A DNA stretch of 37,579 nt from the NCBI RefSeq assembly GCF_028290025.1, contig NZ_JAQGKQ010000091.1:1-37579 (forward strand), given 5' to 3'. The notes under the pieces are model-generated. The model was not told the DNA's origin and did not search any database. It saw nothing but the letters and a program-made list of their open reading frames with translations. A program made the position numbers and the translations under genes. Position 1 is the first letter of the stretch, and each line of letters begins with the position of its first letter. Shown here in pieces: positions 15,998-23,516 of the stretch. The stretch is from Cypionkella sp. GTDB taxonomy: Bacteria; Pseudomonadota; Alphaproteobacteria; Rhodobacterales; Rhodobacteraceae.

Positions 15998-17440
15998 TCA
16001 GTTAATAGGTTCGTAGATTGAGGCGGGCAGATCGTAGCCCCATTGCCGGAAGCGGTCGGAATAGTGGCTGCGCACCCCGGTTGCGTTGAAGCGGCCGATG
16101 ATTTTGCCATTGGGTTCAACACCTAAGCGTTCGTAGCGGAAGACTTCTTGCATCGAGATCACCTCACCCTCCATGCCGGTGATTTCGGTGATTGAGACCA
16201 TGCGGCGTGAACCGTCTTGCAGGCGAGAGGCTTGCACGATCAGGTTCACAGCCGAGGCGATCTGGCTGCGGACGGCTTTCAGTGGCATTTCAATCCCTGC
16301 CATTGCAACCATGTTTTCAAGGCGGCTGATGCCGTCACGGGCAGAGTTCGCGTGGATCGTGGTCATCGAGCCATCGTGGCCGGTGTTCATCGCTTGCAGC
16401 ATGTCGATGACTTCCTCGCCACGAGTCTCGCCGACGATAATGCGGTCGGGACGCATCCGAAGCGCGTTGCGCAGACAGTCGCGTTGGGTCACCGCGCCCT
16501 TGCCTTCGACGTTGGCGGGGCGGCTTTCCATCCGGCCGACATGGACCTGTTGCAGCTGAAGCTCGGCGGTGTCCTCGATGGTGAGAACTCGCTCGGTGTT
16601 GTCGATAAAACTGGAAAGCGCGTTCAGCGTGGTGGTTTTACCCGAACCGGTGCCGCCTGAGACGATGATGTTCAACCGACACGACACGGCCGCTTGTAGG
16701 TAGAGGCCCATTTCCTCGGTAAACGCCCCAAAGCGCACAAGATCGGGAATGCCGAGTTTTTCCTTCTTGAACTTTCGGATCGAAACCAGCGATCCATCGA
16801 CGGCAACCGGTGGCACCATGCAGTTGAAACGGCTGCCATCGGCAAGCCGCGCATCGCAATAGGGGTTGGATTCATCAACGCGACGCCCCACGGCGGATAC
16901 GATCTTGTCGATGATGCGCAGCAGGTGGCGCTCATCTTTGAAGGTGATGTCGGTCAGGGTCAGCTTGCCGTTGCGTTCGACAAAGATGCGGTTCGGGCCG
17001 TTGACGAGGATATCATTAACCGACTCGTCCTTCAGCAGCGGTTCAAGCGGGCCGAGGCCCATGACTTCGTCATATAACTCTTGGTTTAGCGTAACGCGGT
17101 CGTCCTTTGACAGCACGACGGCCATCTCCTCCAGCGCCTCGGCAGAGATCGCGGCGATTTCGGCTTTGAGGTTGGCTTCGGACGCCTGTTCAATGGCGGC
17201 CAGGTTAAGGTTATCAAGCAGGCGCTTGTGCAATTCTTGCTTCAACTCGCCCAGACGATCCTTGCGCTTCTTTTCCTTATCGGCAGCCACCACTTCGGCA
17301 GCCGGACGGACAGGGGCAGCCGTCGGACGCACACCCGCGCCGGGTTTGGCCGCGGGTACAGCCGCGGGCCGCGCGGTATTCGCTGGAGCGGCAGAGCCAG
17401 ACGATGGGCCTGCCTCCGGTTTTTTGAAACGTGAGAACAT
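15998..17440 (-). CDS. cpaF: Tad pilus assembly ATPase CpaF/TadA
   Basis: The motor ATPase of the Tad system, a hexameric cytoplasmic member of the type II/IV secretion ATPases. A proline/alanine-rich N-terminal stretch (1-50) is followed by a helical domain and the N2 domain with NDILVNGPNRIFVERNGKL. The core has Walker A SGGTGSGKTT (261-270), an Asp box in RVLTIEDTAELQL, Walker B RIIVGETRG (333-341) and the His box GHDGSMTTIHANSARD (354-369). All catalytic motifs are intact. Length of 480 aa is typical. The gene lies between cpaE (23-base gap) and tadB. Confidence 0.97.
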   Translation of the reverse strand: MFSRFKKPEAGPSSGSAAPANTARPAAVPAAKPGAGVRPTAAPVRPAAEVVAADKEKKRKDRLGELKQELHKRLLDNLNLAAIEQASEANLKAEIAAISAEALEEMAVVLSKDDRVTLNQELYDEVMGLGPLEPLLKDESVNDILVNGPNRIFVERNGKLTLTDITFKDERHLLRIIDKIVSAVGRRVDESNPYCDARLADGSRFNCMVPPVAVDGSLVSIRKFKKEKLGIPDLVRFGAFTEEMGLYLQAAVSCRLNIIVSGGTGSGKTTTLNALSSFIDNTERVLTIEDTAELQLQQVHVGRMESRPANVEGKGAVTQRDCLRNALRMRPDRIIVGETRGEEVIDMLQAMNTGHDGSMTTIHANSARDGISRLENMVAMAGIEMPLKAVRSQIASAVNLIVQASRLQDGSRRMVSITEITGMEGEVISMQEVFRYERLGVEPNGKIIGRFNATGVRSHYSDRFRQWGYDLPASIYEPIN

Positions 17441-17463
17441 CCTACACCCCCAAAGTCAGAGCC

Positions 17464-18762
17464 TTAGCTCTTGCCGGATTCCACGGCTTTGTTCAGATCA
17501 AACAGCGATTTTGCAAGCTTTTGGATTTCTTTGCGCAGCGGATTTTTGCCAGCATTTTCCGACAGGGGCAGGCCGTGGTCATTGGCTTGAGTGATCTGCG
17601 CGCCGCCATCTGGAAGTTGAATTTCTATCGTGATATCAAGGCTTTCTGCCATTCTTTTAACGCGACTTTTCGCCGAAAGGTCGGTGAATTTCGGCGCGCG
17701 GTTCAGCACGTAACGCAGTTTTTCATGCGGCAGACCTTCGGCTTTCAGCGCCCGCGTCAGTCGCAGCACGTTTTGCGCCGAGCGCAGATCAAGCTCCATC
17801 AGCGCGAAGTAAACATGAGCGCGTGCCAACACAGTTTCAGTCCACGCCACGATGGTTTTCGGCATATCGACCACCACGAAATCAAAATTCGCCCGCGCCA
17901 TGTCGATGATGCGGCCAATGTCTTCTGGTGTGACGATATCGAGCGGCAGCATGTCTGAAGGAGCGGTCAGCACGTGCAGTTTGTCGTTGAAGGTCAACAT
18001 GGCGGCCAGCATCGCATCGCTGTCCGCGTGGGCTGTGTCGGTCAGCAGATCGAACACCGCCTCTTTGCGCGGCAGGTCAAGGTAGGTGGCAGCCGAGCCA
18101 TACTGGAAATCAAGGTCGATCAGGCAGACCCGCGGGGCGTCGGTTTTCGACAGCGATGCAAGCTCCCAAGCGAGGTTGGTGGCGAAGGTCGAAGCGCCAC
18201 AACCGCCCGCAAGGCCATGCACCGGCAGCACGACCGCGTCGCGGTCACCTTTGGCTTTGAAAGCCGGGGCTTTCTCGGCGTGGGGTTCATCCGAGACGAT
18301 TTGCGGTGGCGCTAGGATAGGGGCAGGCGCAACCTCTGGTGTGAAGATAGGCGCGGGTTTGCGGATACGCTCAATCGCTTCATGCAGCGCACCATCGGGC
18401 AGCGGGTAGGGCACGAAATCTTCGGCACCCAAGCGCAGCAGTTGGTGTAAAGCGGCGGGTCCGACCTGATCGGCAATAAGGATCACTTTGATCGTCTTGG
18501 CTTTGGCGGTGCGAATGATCTCGGTGATGCGCGACAGATCAATTTCGTCTTCGGCATCCACCGCGATGGCGACAAATTCCAGCGTTGCCGCTTCGGGCTG
18601 ACCAAGAAAGATCAGGGCGTCTTCAAAACCCAAGTCGCCCCAGGCTTCGCCCAGCTCGTTTTCCATATCGTCGATCAACAGATCAAAATTCTGCACATCG
18701 CGCGAAATCGTACACGCCAGAATGGGTGCGGGATCAGGTTGTAAGTTGGCCACGCTCGTCAT
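17464..18762 (-). CDS. cpaE: Tad localisation ATPase CpaE/TadZ
   Basis: A 432-residue protein with an N-terminal receiver-like domain (about 1-135) and a MinD/ParA-like ATPase domain. The nucleotide-binding loop reads VHGLAGGCGASTFATNLAWE and lacks the signature lysines of a standard deviant Walker A, as is often seen in TadZ/CpaE. A switch-like VCLIDLDFQYGSAATYLDL and VVVDMPKTIVAWTE follow. CpaE places the pilus machine at the cell pole. ATG 18762 follows agaagga; the frame is open to 18795, but those residues are outside the family pattern. It is preceded by a 347-base gap and so probably has its own promoter. Confidence 0.93.
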   Translation of the reverse strand: MTSVANLQPDPAPILACTISRDVQNFDLLIDDMENELGEAWGDLGFEDALIFLGQPEAATLEFVAIAVDAEDEIDLSRITEIIRTAKAKTIKVILIADQVGPAALHQLLRLGAEDFVPYPLPDGALHEAIERIRKPAPIFTPEVAPAPILAPPQIVSDEPHAEKAPAFKAKGDRDAVVLPVHGLAGGCGASTFATNLAWELASLSKTDAPRVCLIDLDFQYGSAATYLDLPRKEAVFDLLTDTAHADSDAMLAAMLTFNDKLHVLTAPSDMLPLDIVTPEDIGRIIDMARANFDFVVVDMPKTIVAWTETVLARAHVYFALMELDLRSAQNVLRLTRALKAEGLPHEKLRYVLNRAPKFTDLSAKSRVKRMAESLDITIEIQLPDGGAQITQANDHGLPLSENAGKNPLRKEIQKLAKSLFDLNKAVESGKS

Positions 18763-19109
18763 CGTATCATCGTCCTTCTCAAGACATCCCACCACCGACC
18801 CCGGCCCAAATTAAGGCGCTCGTACGGCCGATCCAAGGAGGAATGCACGGCCTATGGCGCGGCATTGTTCCCATTCGGTGCAAGATGCTGGAGGATGGTG
18901 GCGAGATTGGGGCTAAAACAGCGTCAATCTAGGGTATTTAGCCGGAGTTCGGGTTTTCTTGGAAACAAAACTAGCGGGGATGTGCGGTAGGTGCGGTGCG
19001 TCGCTGAGGCACTTAGCTTTGCAGAAGATTTCGATCAGCGATCGAAGCGGTTCATCAGGTAGCAAAATGCCCCCCCGGGTTTTGCGGAGGGGCAAAAGAT
19101 TGATCAGGG
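18763..19109. other. Long gap inside the Tad locus
   Basis: This gap between the OmpA-like gene and cpaE holds a minus-strand terminator at 19062-19094 and a small palindrome ttcgatc-agc-gatcgaa (19030-19046). The remainder should contain the promoter of the cpaE-cpaF-tadBC transcript, but no clear -35/-10 pair was found. A short + strand frame starting near 18842 behind an aaggagg has wrong spacing and no recognisable product. Confidence 0.45.
19062..19094 (-). terminator. Terminator after the OmpA-like gene
   Basis: On the minus strand a stem of TGCCCC and GGGGCA (plus-strand positions 19089-19094 and 19068-19073) with a GC-rich interior is followed by TTTTGCT. It begins 16 bases past the OmpA-like stop codon and would end the pilin-cpaB-cpaC-ompA transcript. 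Confidence 0.65.
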
Positions 19110-19760
19110 TTATTCGGTGCCGCTCACCTGGGTTTTGATAACCTCATTGTTAGGATGCGCTGGCACTGCACTTTTGACATATTCCTGCATGATGATCGCG
19201 GCATATTTGCCGTTCAGCACCATCGGATTGCTTTTCACGAAACCCGAAACTTCGGTGACCGTGCGGCGATTGCGCTGCTCGGGAGCCGTGGTCTGGATGA
19301 TGGGGCGGGTTTTGCCAAATGACACCACCGCTTCGAGACGCGAGCTGCCGATGCCCAGACTGGCAAGGTAGGCAACAGCGGCACGAGCCCGGCGCAGACC
19401 CAGCGCCTTGTTGTAAGCGTTAGAGCCGACAAGATCGGTGTGGCCATAGACACGGAAGCGCACTTGCGGGAATTGCCGAATGAAGTCAGCCTGTTGCGCC
19501 AGTGTTGCGCGGGCCTCGGGAGACAATGCGGCGCTGTTGAACGCGAAGGTGATCGTGGTCGGCACCGTTTGCGCGAAGCGCTGTGCCAGTGCGATGGTGT
19601 AGTCGCGTTCACCCGACATCACCAACGTGTTGTTCGTGTTGGCGCTGCCGAAGCCGCCATCGCCGACAGACGCGCCGGCTTCGCGGTTGAAATCGACAGG
19701 ATCGCAGGCCGCAAGGCTAAACATCGCGGCGGCGATCAGGGGGAGGGAGCGTAGGTTCAT
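19110..19760 (-). CDS. OmpA-like lipoprotein of the Tad locus (CpaD position)
   Basis: The signal sequence ends in lipobox SLAAC near residue 18-20. A C-terminal OmpA peptidoglycan-binding domain (about residues 60-170) shows TITFAFNSAALSPEARATLA, RVYGHTDLVGSNAYNKALGL and RRARAAVAYLASLGI. The protein would tie the outer-membrane pilus complex to the cell wall. It occupies the place of CpaD in the cluster. The upstream context ggagTGATGATG gives several overlapping starts (19766 GTG, 19763 ATG, 19760 ATG); 19760 gives the best spacing to ggag. It directly abuts the secretin gene, so translation is probably coupled. Confidence 0.88.
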   Translation of the reverse strand: MNLRSLPLIAAAMFSLAACDPVDFNREAGASVGDGGFGSANTNNTLVMSGERDYTIALAQRFAQTVPTTITFAFNSAALSPEARATLAQQADFIRQFPQVRFRVYGHTDLVGSNAYNKALGLRRARAAVAYLASLGIGSSRLEAVVSFGKTRPIIQTTAPEQRNRRTVTEVSGFVKSNPMVLNGKYAAIIMQEYVKSAVPAHPNNEVIKTQVSGTE

Positions 19761-19762
19761 CA

Positions 19763-21160
19763 TCACTCCATCACATAGCCATAAGAGCCGCTGAAATCTT
19801 GTCGAGCGACATCGCCCGCAGCGCCCTTTTGTTTGCCCGCCACGTTGCCGAACAAAAACAGATCCTTTTCGGACGGCAGCTTGACGCGATCGGTTGGCAG
19901 CGCCAAAGCCTCACCCCGGGTCGGCGAGACCAGATGTGGCGTGACGATGATCACCAGTTCAGATTGCGCGCGCTGATATTCTGCCGAGCGGAACAACGCG
20001 CCGATGATTGGGATGTCACCCAGCCACGGCACCTGGCCGTTCAGATCGCGGAAGTCGTCTTGCAGCAGCCCCGCAATGGCAAAACTTTCGCCGTCGCGCA
20101 TCTCTACCGTTGTCGAAGTCTCGCGACGTTTGAAGGCATTATACGAGAAACCGGCGGTGGTTACACCGGTGCTGGTATCAATCGAGGATACAGCGGCGTT
20201 GATCACCAGGTTGATAATGTCGCCATCAACGACGGTGGGGGTGAAATTCAGCTCAACGCCGAAAGGCTTGTATTCGATCTTGACGCCGTCTTTGTCCGAA
20301 ACCGGGATCGGATATTCACCACCGGCCAGAAACTTCGCTTCTTGCCCCGACAGCGCAGTTAAGTTGGGCTCTGCCAAAGTGCGCACAACACCCTTGGACT
20401 CAAGCGCTTCCAGCAGCACCGCAAATTCAAGCGAGCCCGCGGTAAAGCCCAGACCCAGAGCGCCTTGCGTGTTGTCTTTCAGTGCGACGAAACCGTCTTT
20501 TATGTTGTCTTTGCTTTGATTGGCCAAGGTGCCGGTCGCACCGACAATACCCATATTTTTGCCGCCCGAAATCCCCAACGAGGCCGAGAGGTTTTTGGAA
20601 ACCGAGCGCTGCATCTCGGCGAAGCGCACTTTCAGCATAACCTGCTGGGTGCCGCCGACGTTCATCAGGTTTGAGACCCGCTCGGGTGCGTAACGCTGGG
20701 CCAGATCCAAAGCGCGATCCAGTTTGGCGGTGGAAGATACCGTGCCCGACATGACGATCCCGTCATTGGCGGTGCGCACTTCGATATTTTCGCCGGGCAG
20801 GATCTGCTGCAGCCGCTCTTTGAACTCGGCAATGTCAGGGGTGACATGCACATCGACGTTTGAGATCAGCTTACCATCCGGCCCGAGCAGGGTCAGCGTG
20901 GTGCGACCGGGCGTCTTACCCAGAACGTAGATCGACTTATCCGACAGCGTCGATATATCGGCGATGCCAGGATTGGCGATGGAAAGCTCTGCAAATGATA
21001 CGTCGCTTTCGACCACAACCGCGCGGTTCATCGGCACATTCAACGGAGCCGAAGCCGACCCCTCCATTACCCGCAGCGTCTGTGCCGACAGCGGGCTGAG
21101 CGCCGAAGTCGCAAGGGCAAGCCCCAAGCAACTGGCGGTCAGGATATTGCGCATATTCAT
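19763..21160 (-). CDS. cpaC: Tad outer-membrane secretin CpaC/RcpA
   Basis: The secretin forms the outer-membrane channel through which the Flp pilus leaves. A signal peptide (MRNILTASCLGLALATSALS, cleavage probably after PLSAQ) is followed by the pilus/BON-type N domain (RVMEGSASAPLNVPMNRAVV, DKSIYVLGKTPGRTTLTLLG) and the secretin core (about 240-420) with VRTLAEPNLTALSGQEAKFL, AGGEYPIPV and the signature VPWLGDIPIIGALFRS. ATG 21160 or 21154 is more credible than the earlier start of the frame at 21214 because it leaves a clean signal peptide with agg a few bases upstream. Confidence 0.96.
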   Translation of the reverse strand: MNMRNILTASCLGLALATSALSPLSAQTLRVMEGSASAPLNVPMNRAVVVESDVSFAELSIANPGIADISTLSDKSIYVLGKTPGRTTLTLLGPDGKLISNVDVHVTPDIAEFKERLQQILPGENIEVRTANDGIVMSGTVSSTAKLDRALDLAQRYAPERVSNLMNVGGTQQVMLKVRFAEMQRSVSKNLSASLGISGGKNMGIVGATGTLANQSKDNIKDGFVALKDNTQGALGLGFTAGSLEFAVLLEALESKGVVRTLAEPNLTALSGQEAKFLAGGEYPIPVSDKDGVKIEYKPFGVELNFTPTVVDGDIINLVINAAVSSIDTSTGVTTAGFSYNAFKRRETSTTVEMRDGESFAIAGLLQDDFRDLNGQVPWLGDIPIIGALFRSAEYQRAQSELVIIVTPHLVSPTRGEALALPTDRVKLPSEKDLFLFGNVAGKQKGAAGDVARQDFSGSYGYVME

Positions 21161-21276
21161 GTGACCTGCCCTTCCGATCACGCCTCTGGTCGGGTCTTGT
21201 TCTGCCCAATCCAATTCGCAAGATGCCGTAGATGTCGTTTTTAAGCAAGAATCAAATGGTTAAAGGCCGTTCCTTA

Positions 21277-21285
21277 TGTGGATAA
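21277..21285 (-). promoter_or_regulatory. Perfect DnaA-box sequence upstream of cpaC
   Basis: The minus strand carries TTATCCACA, identical to the consensus DnaA box, in the 205-base gap between cpaB and the chosen cpaC start. A second identical copy lies at 23417-23425. Occurrence by chance is possible. Confidence 0.4.
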
Positions 21286-21365
21286 CTTGCAACAAACCAC
21301 GAAAAATCGTGTCCAAAATGTGACGAAACCACCATAGGGAGTGGTTGCGCCTGTCGCTTTCAGGC

Positions 21366-22208
21366 TCAATTGGTGCAGGCGATCGGCACTTGGCTTGCAA
21401 CGCCACCTTGCCGCACGGTGATAAAGCAAGCCTCCGGTGCTTCAACCGCGGCCACCGGAGCGGCGGTAGTGTCGCCATTGATGTCCTTGGTTGTGACTTT
21501 GATCTGAGTCGGATCGCTGACGGCGCTTTGATCATTGCCGACCAGTGACATCACCAGACGCCCAGTGGCTTGGGCTTGCGCCAGTCGGCCGACCTGCTCG
21601 GGTGTCGCGGCCACAGTCATGGTGCGGCTTTGAATTTCGCCTGCAGCGATCGTCGCTTTGGCATTGCGGTCCACGGCGATGATCTTCACGGCAGTCTCAA
21701 TGCGCTGCGTAATTTCAGAGCCAGACGCATCCGAGCTGCCAGTCCAGTAGATATCCACCCTGTCGCCTGGTTGCAGAAAGTCCGCGGCATCCACTTTGAT
21801 GGCAAAACCGCGCATGCCCTTTTCGATTGCGCCACTCAGACCGGCCTGCTCACCTGGGGCGGTGACCTTAACGGCGAGGATGGGTTCAAACTGTTCCATT
21901 TGCCGCACCACATAGCGTGGATCCTTGGCGTCTTTCGGAAACAGCAGATCGCCGTCCTCAAACGCGCCTTCCGGCAAAGCGTTCATCGGCCAGTAGATGC
22001 GCTGTACATCATCTTGCGTCAGCGGATCGCCGTAATTCTTCGCCTTGTTGACAACATACACCAGCGTCAGCCCACCCGTGTCGGCCAACAGCTGTTTTTC
22101 ACGCGCCACGGCGCTTTGCTGGTCGCCAATGAAATTCTTCGCCATGAATACTGCAGCGCCTGCAAGCAACATACCGACCACAAGCACCAGTCCGAAAATC
22201 ATTCGCAT
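21366..22208 (-). CDS. cpaB: Tad pilus assembly protein CpaB/RcpC
   Basis: A 280-residue protein with an N-terminal membrane anchor (MIFGLVLVVGMLLAGAAVF) and a SAF-like domain, including VYVVNKAKNYGDPLTQDDVQ, the conserved WPMNALPEGAF and AIKVDAADFLQPGDRVDIYW. It then has the RcpC/CpaB domain with KIIAVDRNAKAT and TMTVAATPEQVGRLAQAQATG. It works in the periplasm together with the secretin CpaC. The start at 22208 has aaagg upstream. Two cysteines near the C-terminus (ACFITVR and PIACTN) could form a disulfide. Confidence 0.94.
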   Translation of the reverse strand: MRMIFGLVLVVGMLLAGAAVFMAKNFIGDQQSAVAREKQLLADTGGLTLVYVVNKAKNYGDPLTQDDVQRIYWPMNALPEGAFEDGDLLFPKDAKDPRYVVRQMEQFEPILAVKVTAPGEQAGLSGAIEKGMRGFAIKVDAADFLQPGDRVDIYWTGSSDASGSEITQRIETAVKIIAVDRNAKATIAAGEIQSRTMTVAATPEQVGRLAQAQATGRLVMSLVGNDQSAVSDPTQIKVTTKDINGDTTAAPVAAVEAPEACFITVRQGGVASQVPIACTN

Positions 22209-22264
22209 TCTTTAGCCTTTCCCAAGTAAATCCATAAATCTATCGGGAGGAGAGCCCCCGCGTG

Positions 22265-22450
22265 TCAGTTGGAGCCGACTTCGACATCACCAATGTAATC
22301 AGCAACGTTTTGCGTCACGTTTTCCGTGCTGTAGGCGATTGGCCCCAGCACCAACATGCCCAACCCGATCACAGCGGCTGACAAAACCACCCAGTCAACA
22401 GTGACCGCGCCATCGGTGTCGTGGATAAAAGTCTTTAACCAACGTGGCAT
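22265..22450 (-). CDS. Flp-type pilin, diverged third copy
   Basis: The 61-residue protein starts MPRWLKTFIHDTDG, with a short basic leader, then the pilin core AVTVDWVVLSAAVIGLGMLV. It keeps the cleavage glycine before the hydrophobic helix but differs completely from the other two pilins after that helix (GPIAYSTENVTQNVADYIGD). The frame is open upstream to 22501; ATG 22450 gives the proper leader length. It sits behind a strong terminator and 56 bases before cpaB, so it may be expressed with the machine genes as a minor pilin or as an alternative major pilin. Confidence 0.88.
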   Translation of the reverse strand: MPRWLKTFIHDTDGAVTVDWVVLSAAVIGLGMLVLGPIAYSTENVTQNVADYIGDVEVGSN

Positions 22451-22571
22451 GGTTTTCCCTTTTTCATCGTTCGCTTCACTTATGGGCCCCCATTGCAGCA
22501 ATAGCTTAGAAATATGGCCGAAATTAGGATTGCGCCCGATGACTCAGTGGTCGGCAGAGCAAGGCTTCTAT

Positions 22572-22605
22572 GGAAAAGGCCGCATCCTGTCCCGGATGCG
22601 GCCTT
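22572..22605 (-). terminator. Strong terminator after pilin copy 2
   Basis: Twelve-base perfect arms (22576-22587 and 22594-22605, aaggccgcatcc and its complement) with a six-base loop are followed on the minus strand by TTTT. It lies 27 bases past the pilin 2 stop codon. A related, shorter stem without a T-run (ggcgcat/atgcgcc, 22929-22952) follows pilin copy 1. Confidence 0.85.
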
Positions 22606-22631
22606 CACCTCGTTTCAGGTGAGCGGATGGC

Positions 22632-22844
22632 TTACGGGGTTGTGCTGGTATAGCCAGCAGTGGTGTCGTCCAGTTTGGTTACGATCTTGCCGCCCAAACC
22701 TTCGATGCCGCCACCAACGGTTTTCATCACGACCATGCCAAGTCCAACGATGGCAGCGGTCAGCACGACCCAGTCAACGGTCACAGCGCCGGACTCGTCG
22801 GATTTGAAGTTTTTGAACAGCTTGCGGAGTTTCAGAGTCATCAT
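22632..22844 (-). CDS. Flp-type pilin, copy 2 of a tandem pair
   Basis: A 70-residue prepilin with a 19-residue basic leader ending SDESG and the mature start AVTVDWVVLTAAIVGLG, which is the Flp hydrophobic helix. CpaA should cut after Gly19. The usual Flp Glu-Tyr pair at mature positions 5-6 is Asp-Trp here. It differs from copy 1 only at residues 52, 60 and 62 (Gly, Asp, Thr). The ribosome binding site gagga is shared with copy 1. It is likely part of the major pilus fibre. Confidence 0.93.
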   Translation of the reverse strand: MMTLKLRKLFKNFKSDESGAVTVDWVVLTAAIVGLGMVVMKTVGGGIEGLGGKIVTKLDDTTAGYTSTTP

Positions 22845-22978
22845 TTTGGAAGTCCTCGTTTAGAAGGTTAACTTAAATCTGCTCGAACTTTGCGAGCTGC
22901 GAAACATCGTCGTCACTCGCTTAGCAAGGGCGCATCCCGTCCCGAATGCGCCACTTACCTTGCCAGTGCAGCAGAAGC

Positions 22979-23191
22979 TTACGGGGTTGTGCTGGTGTAG
23001 CCAGCAGCGGTGCTATCCAGTTTGGTCACGATCTTCGTACCCAGACCTTCGATGCCGCCACCAACGGTTTTCATCACGACCATGCCGAGGCCAACGATGG
23101 CAGCGGTGAGCACGACCCAGTCAACGGTCACAGCGCCGGATTCGTCGGATTTGAAGTTTTTGAACAGTTTGCGGAGTTTCAGAGTCATCAT
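22979..23191 (-). CDS. Flp-type pilin, copy 1 of a tandem pair
   Basis: The first gene of the Tad locus, 70 residues, with the same leader and helix as copy 2 and Thr, Ser and Ala at residues 52, 60 and 62. The aagga ribosome binding site and ATGATG start are preserved between the copies. The repeat unit is about 347 bases and includes the downstream stem, whose T-run has been lost after this copy. Readthrough into copy 2 is therefore likely. The promoter must lie in 23192-23516. Confidence 0.94.
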   Translation of the reverse strand: MMTLKLRKLFKNFKSDESGAVTVDWVVLTAAIVGLGMVVMKTVGGGIEGLGTKIVTKLDSTAAGYTSTTP

Positions 23192-23516
23192 TTTGGAAGT
23201 CCTTTTCTTGGGTTGCTCAGTTTTCTAACCGCTCCGGTTCAGTCAGCTGCGACCTCTGTTTCGCCGCTTGCCGTTCGGTATGACCCAATATAGCCGTTTG
23301 AATGTGGCTGCAGTTTGGTGACAGCGCGGCGTTTTTGAAGCCGCGTAAAATAGTTCATAAAATAATTTAAGATGCTGAACTGTAACGCTTTATTAATTTC
23401 CTACGATTTATGCAGCTGTGGATAAACCGTTGCTTTCGCGCCGATTTGCGCAAAATAGCCATGATTGGGCCAGACATAAGTGGATATGGCCCTGCGATTC
23501 TGCTTTGGTTTAAGCA
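23192..23516. promoter_or_regulatory. Divergent control region between pilins and lytic transglycosylase
   Basis: A 325-base AT-richer region. On the minus strand TTAA-N7-TTAC (23396-23382) resembles a CtrA box (TTAA-N7-TTAA) with one mismatch. A perfect DnaA box TTATCCACA lies at 23417-23425. A stem gcggc...gccgc near 23327-23345 could be in the pilin leader. No confident -35/-10 pair was assigned. The region must carry the promoters of both the pilin operon and the transglycosylase gene. Confidence 0.45.

Noticed and set aside
18832..18932. Small + strand ORF behind an aaggagg in the Tad gap
   Set aside because: The ATG is only about one base from the ribosome binding site and the next one is too far; the product is not recognisable.
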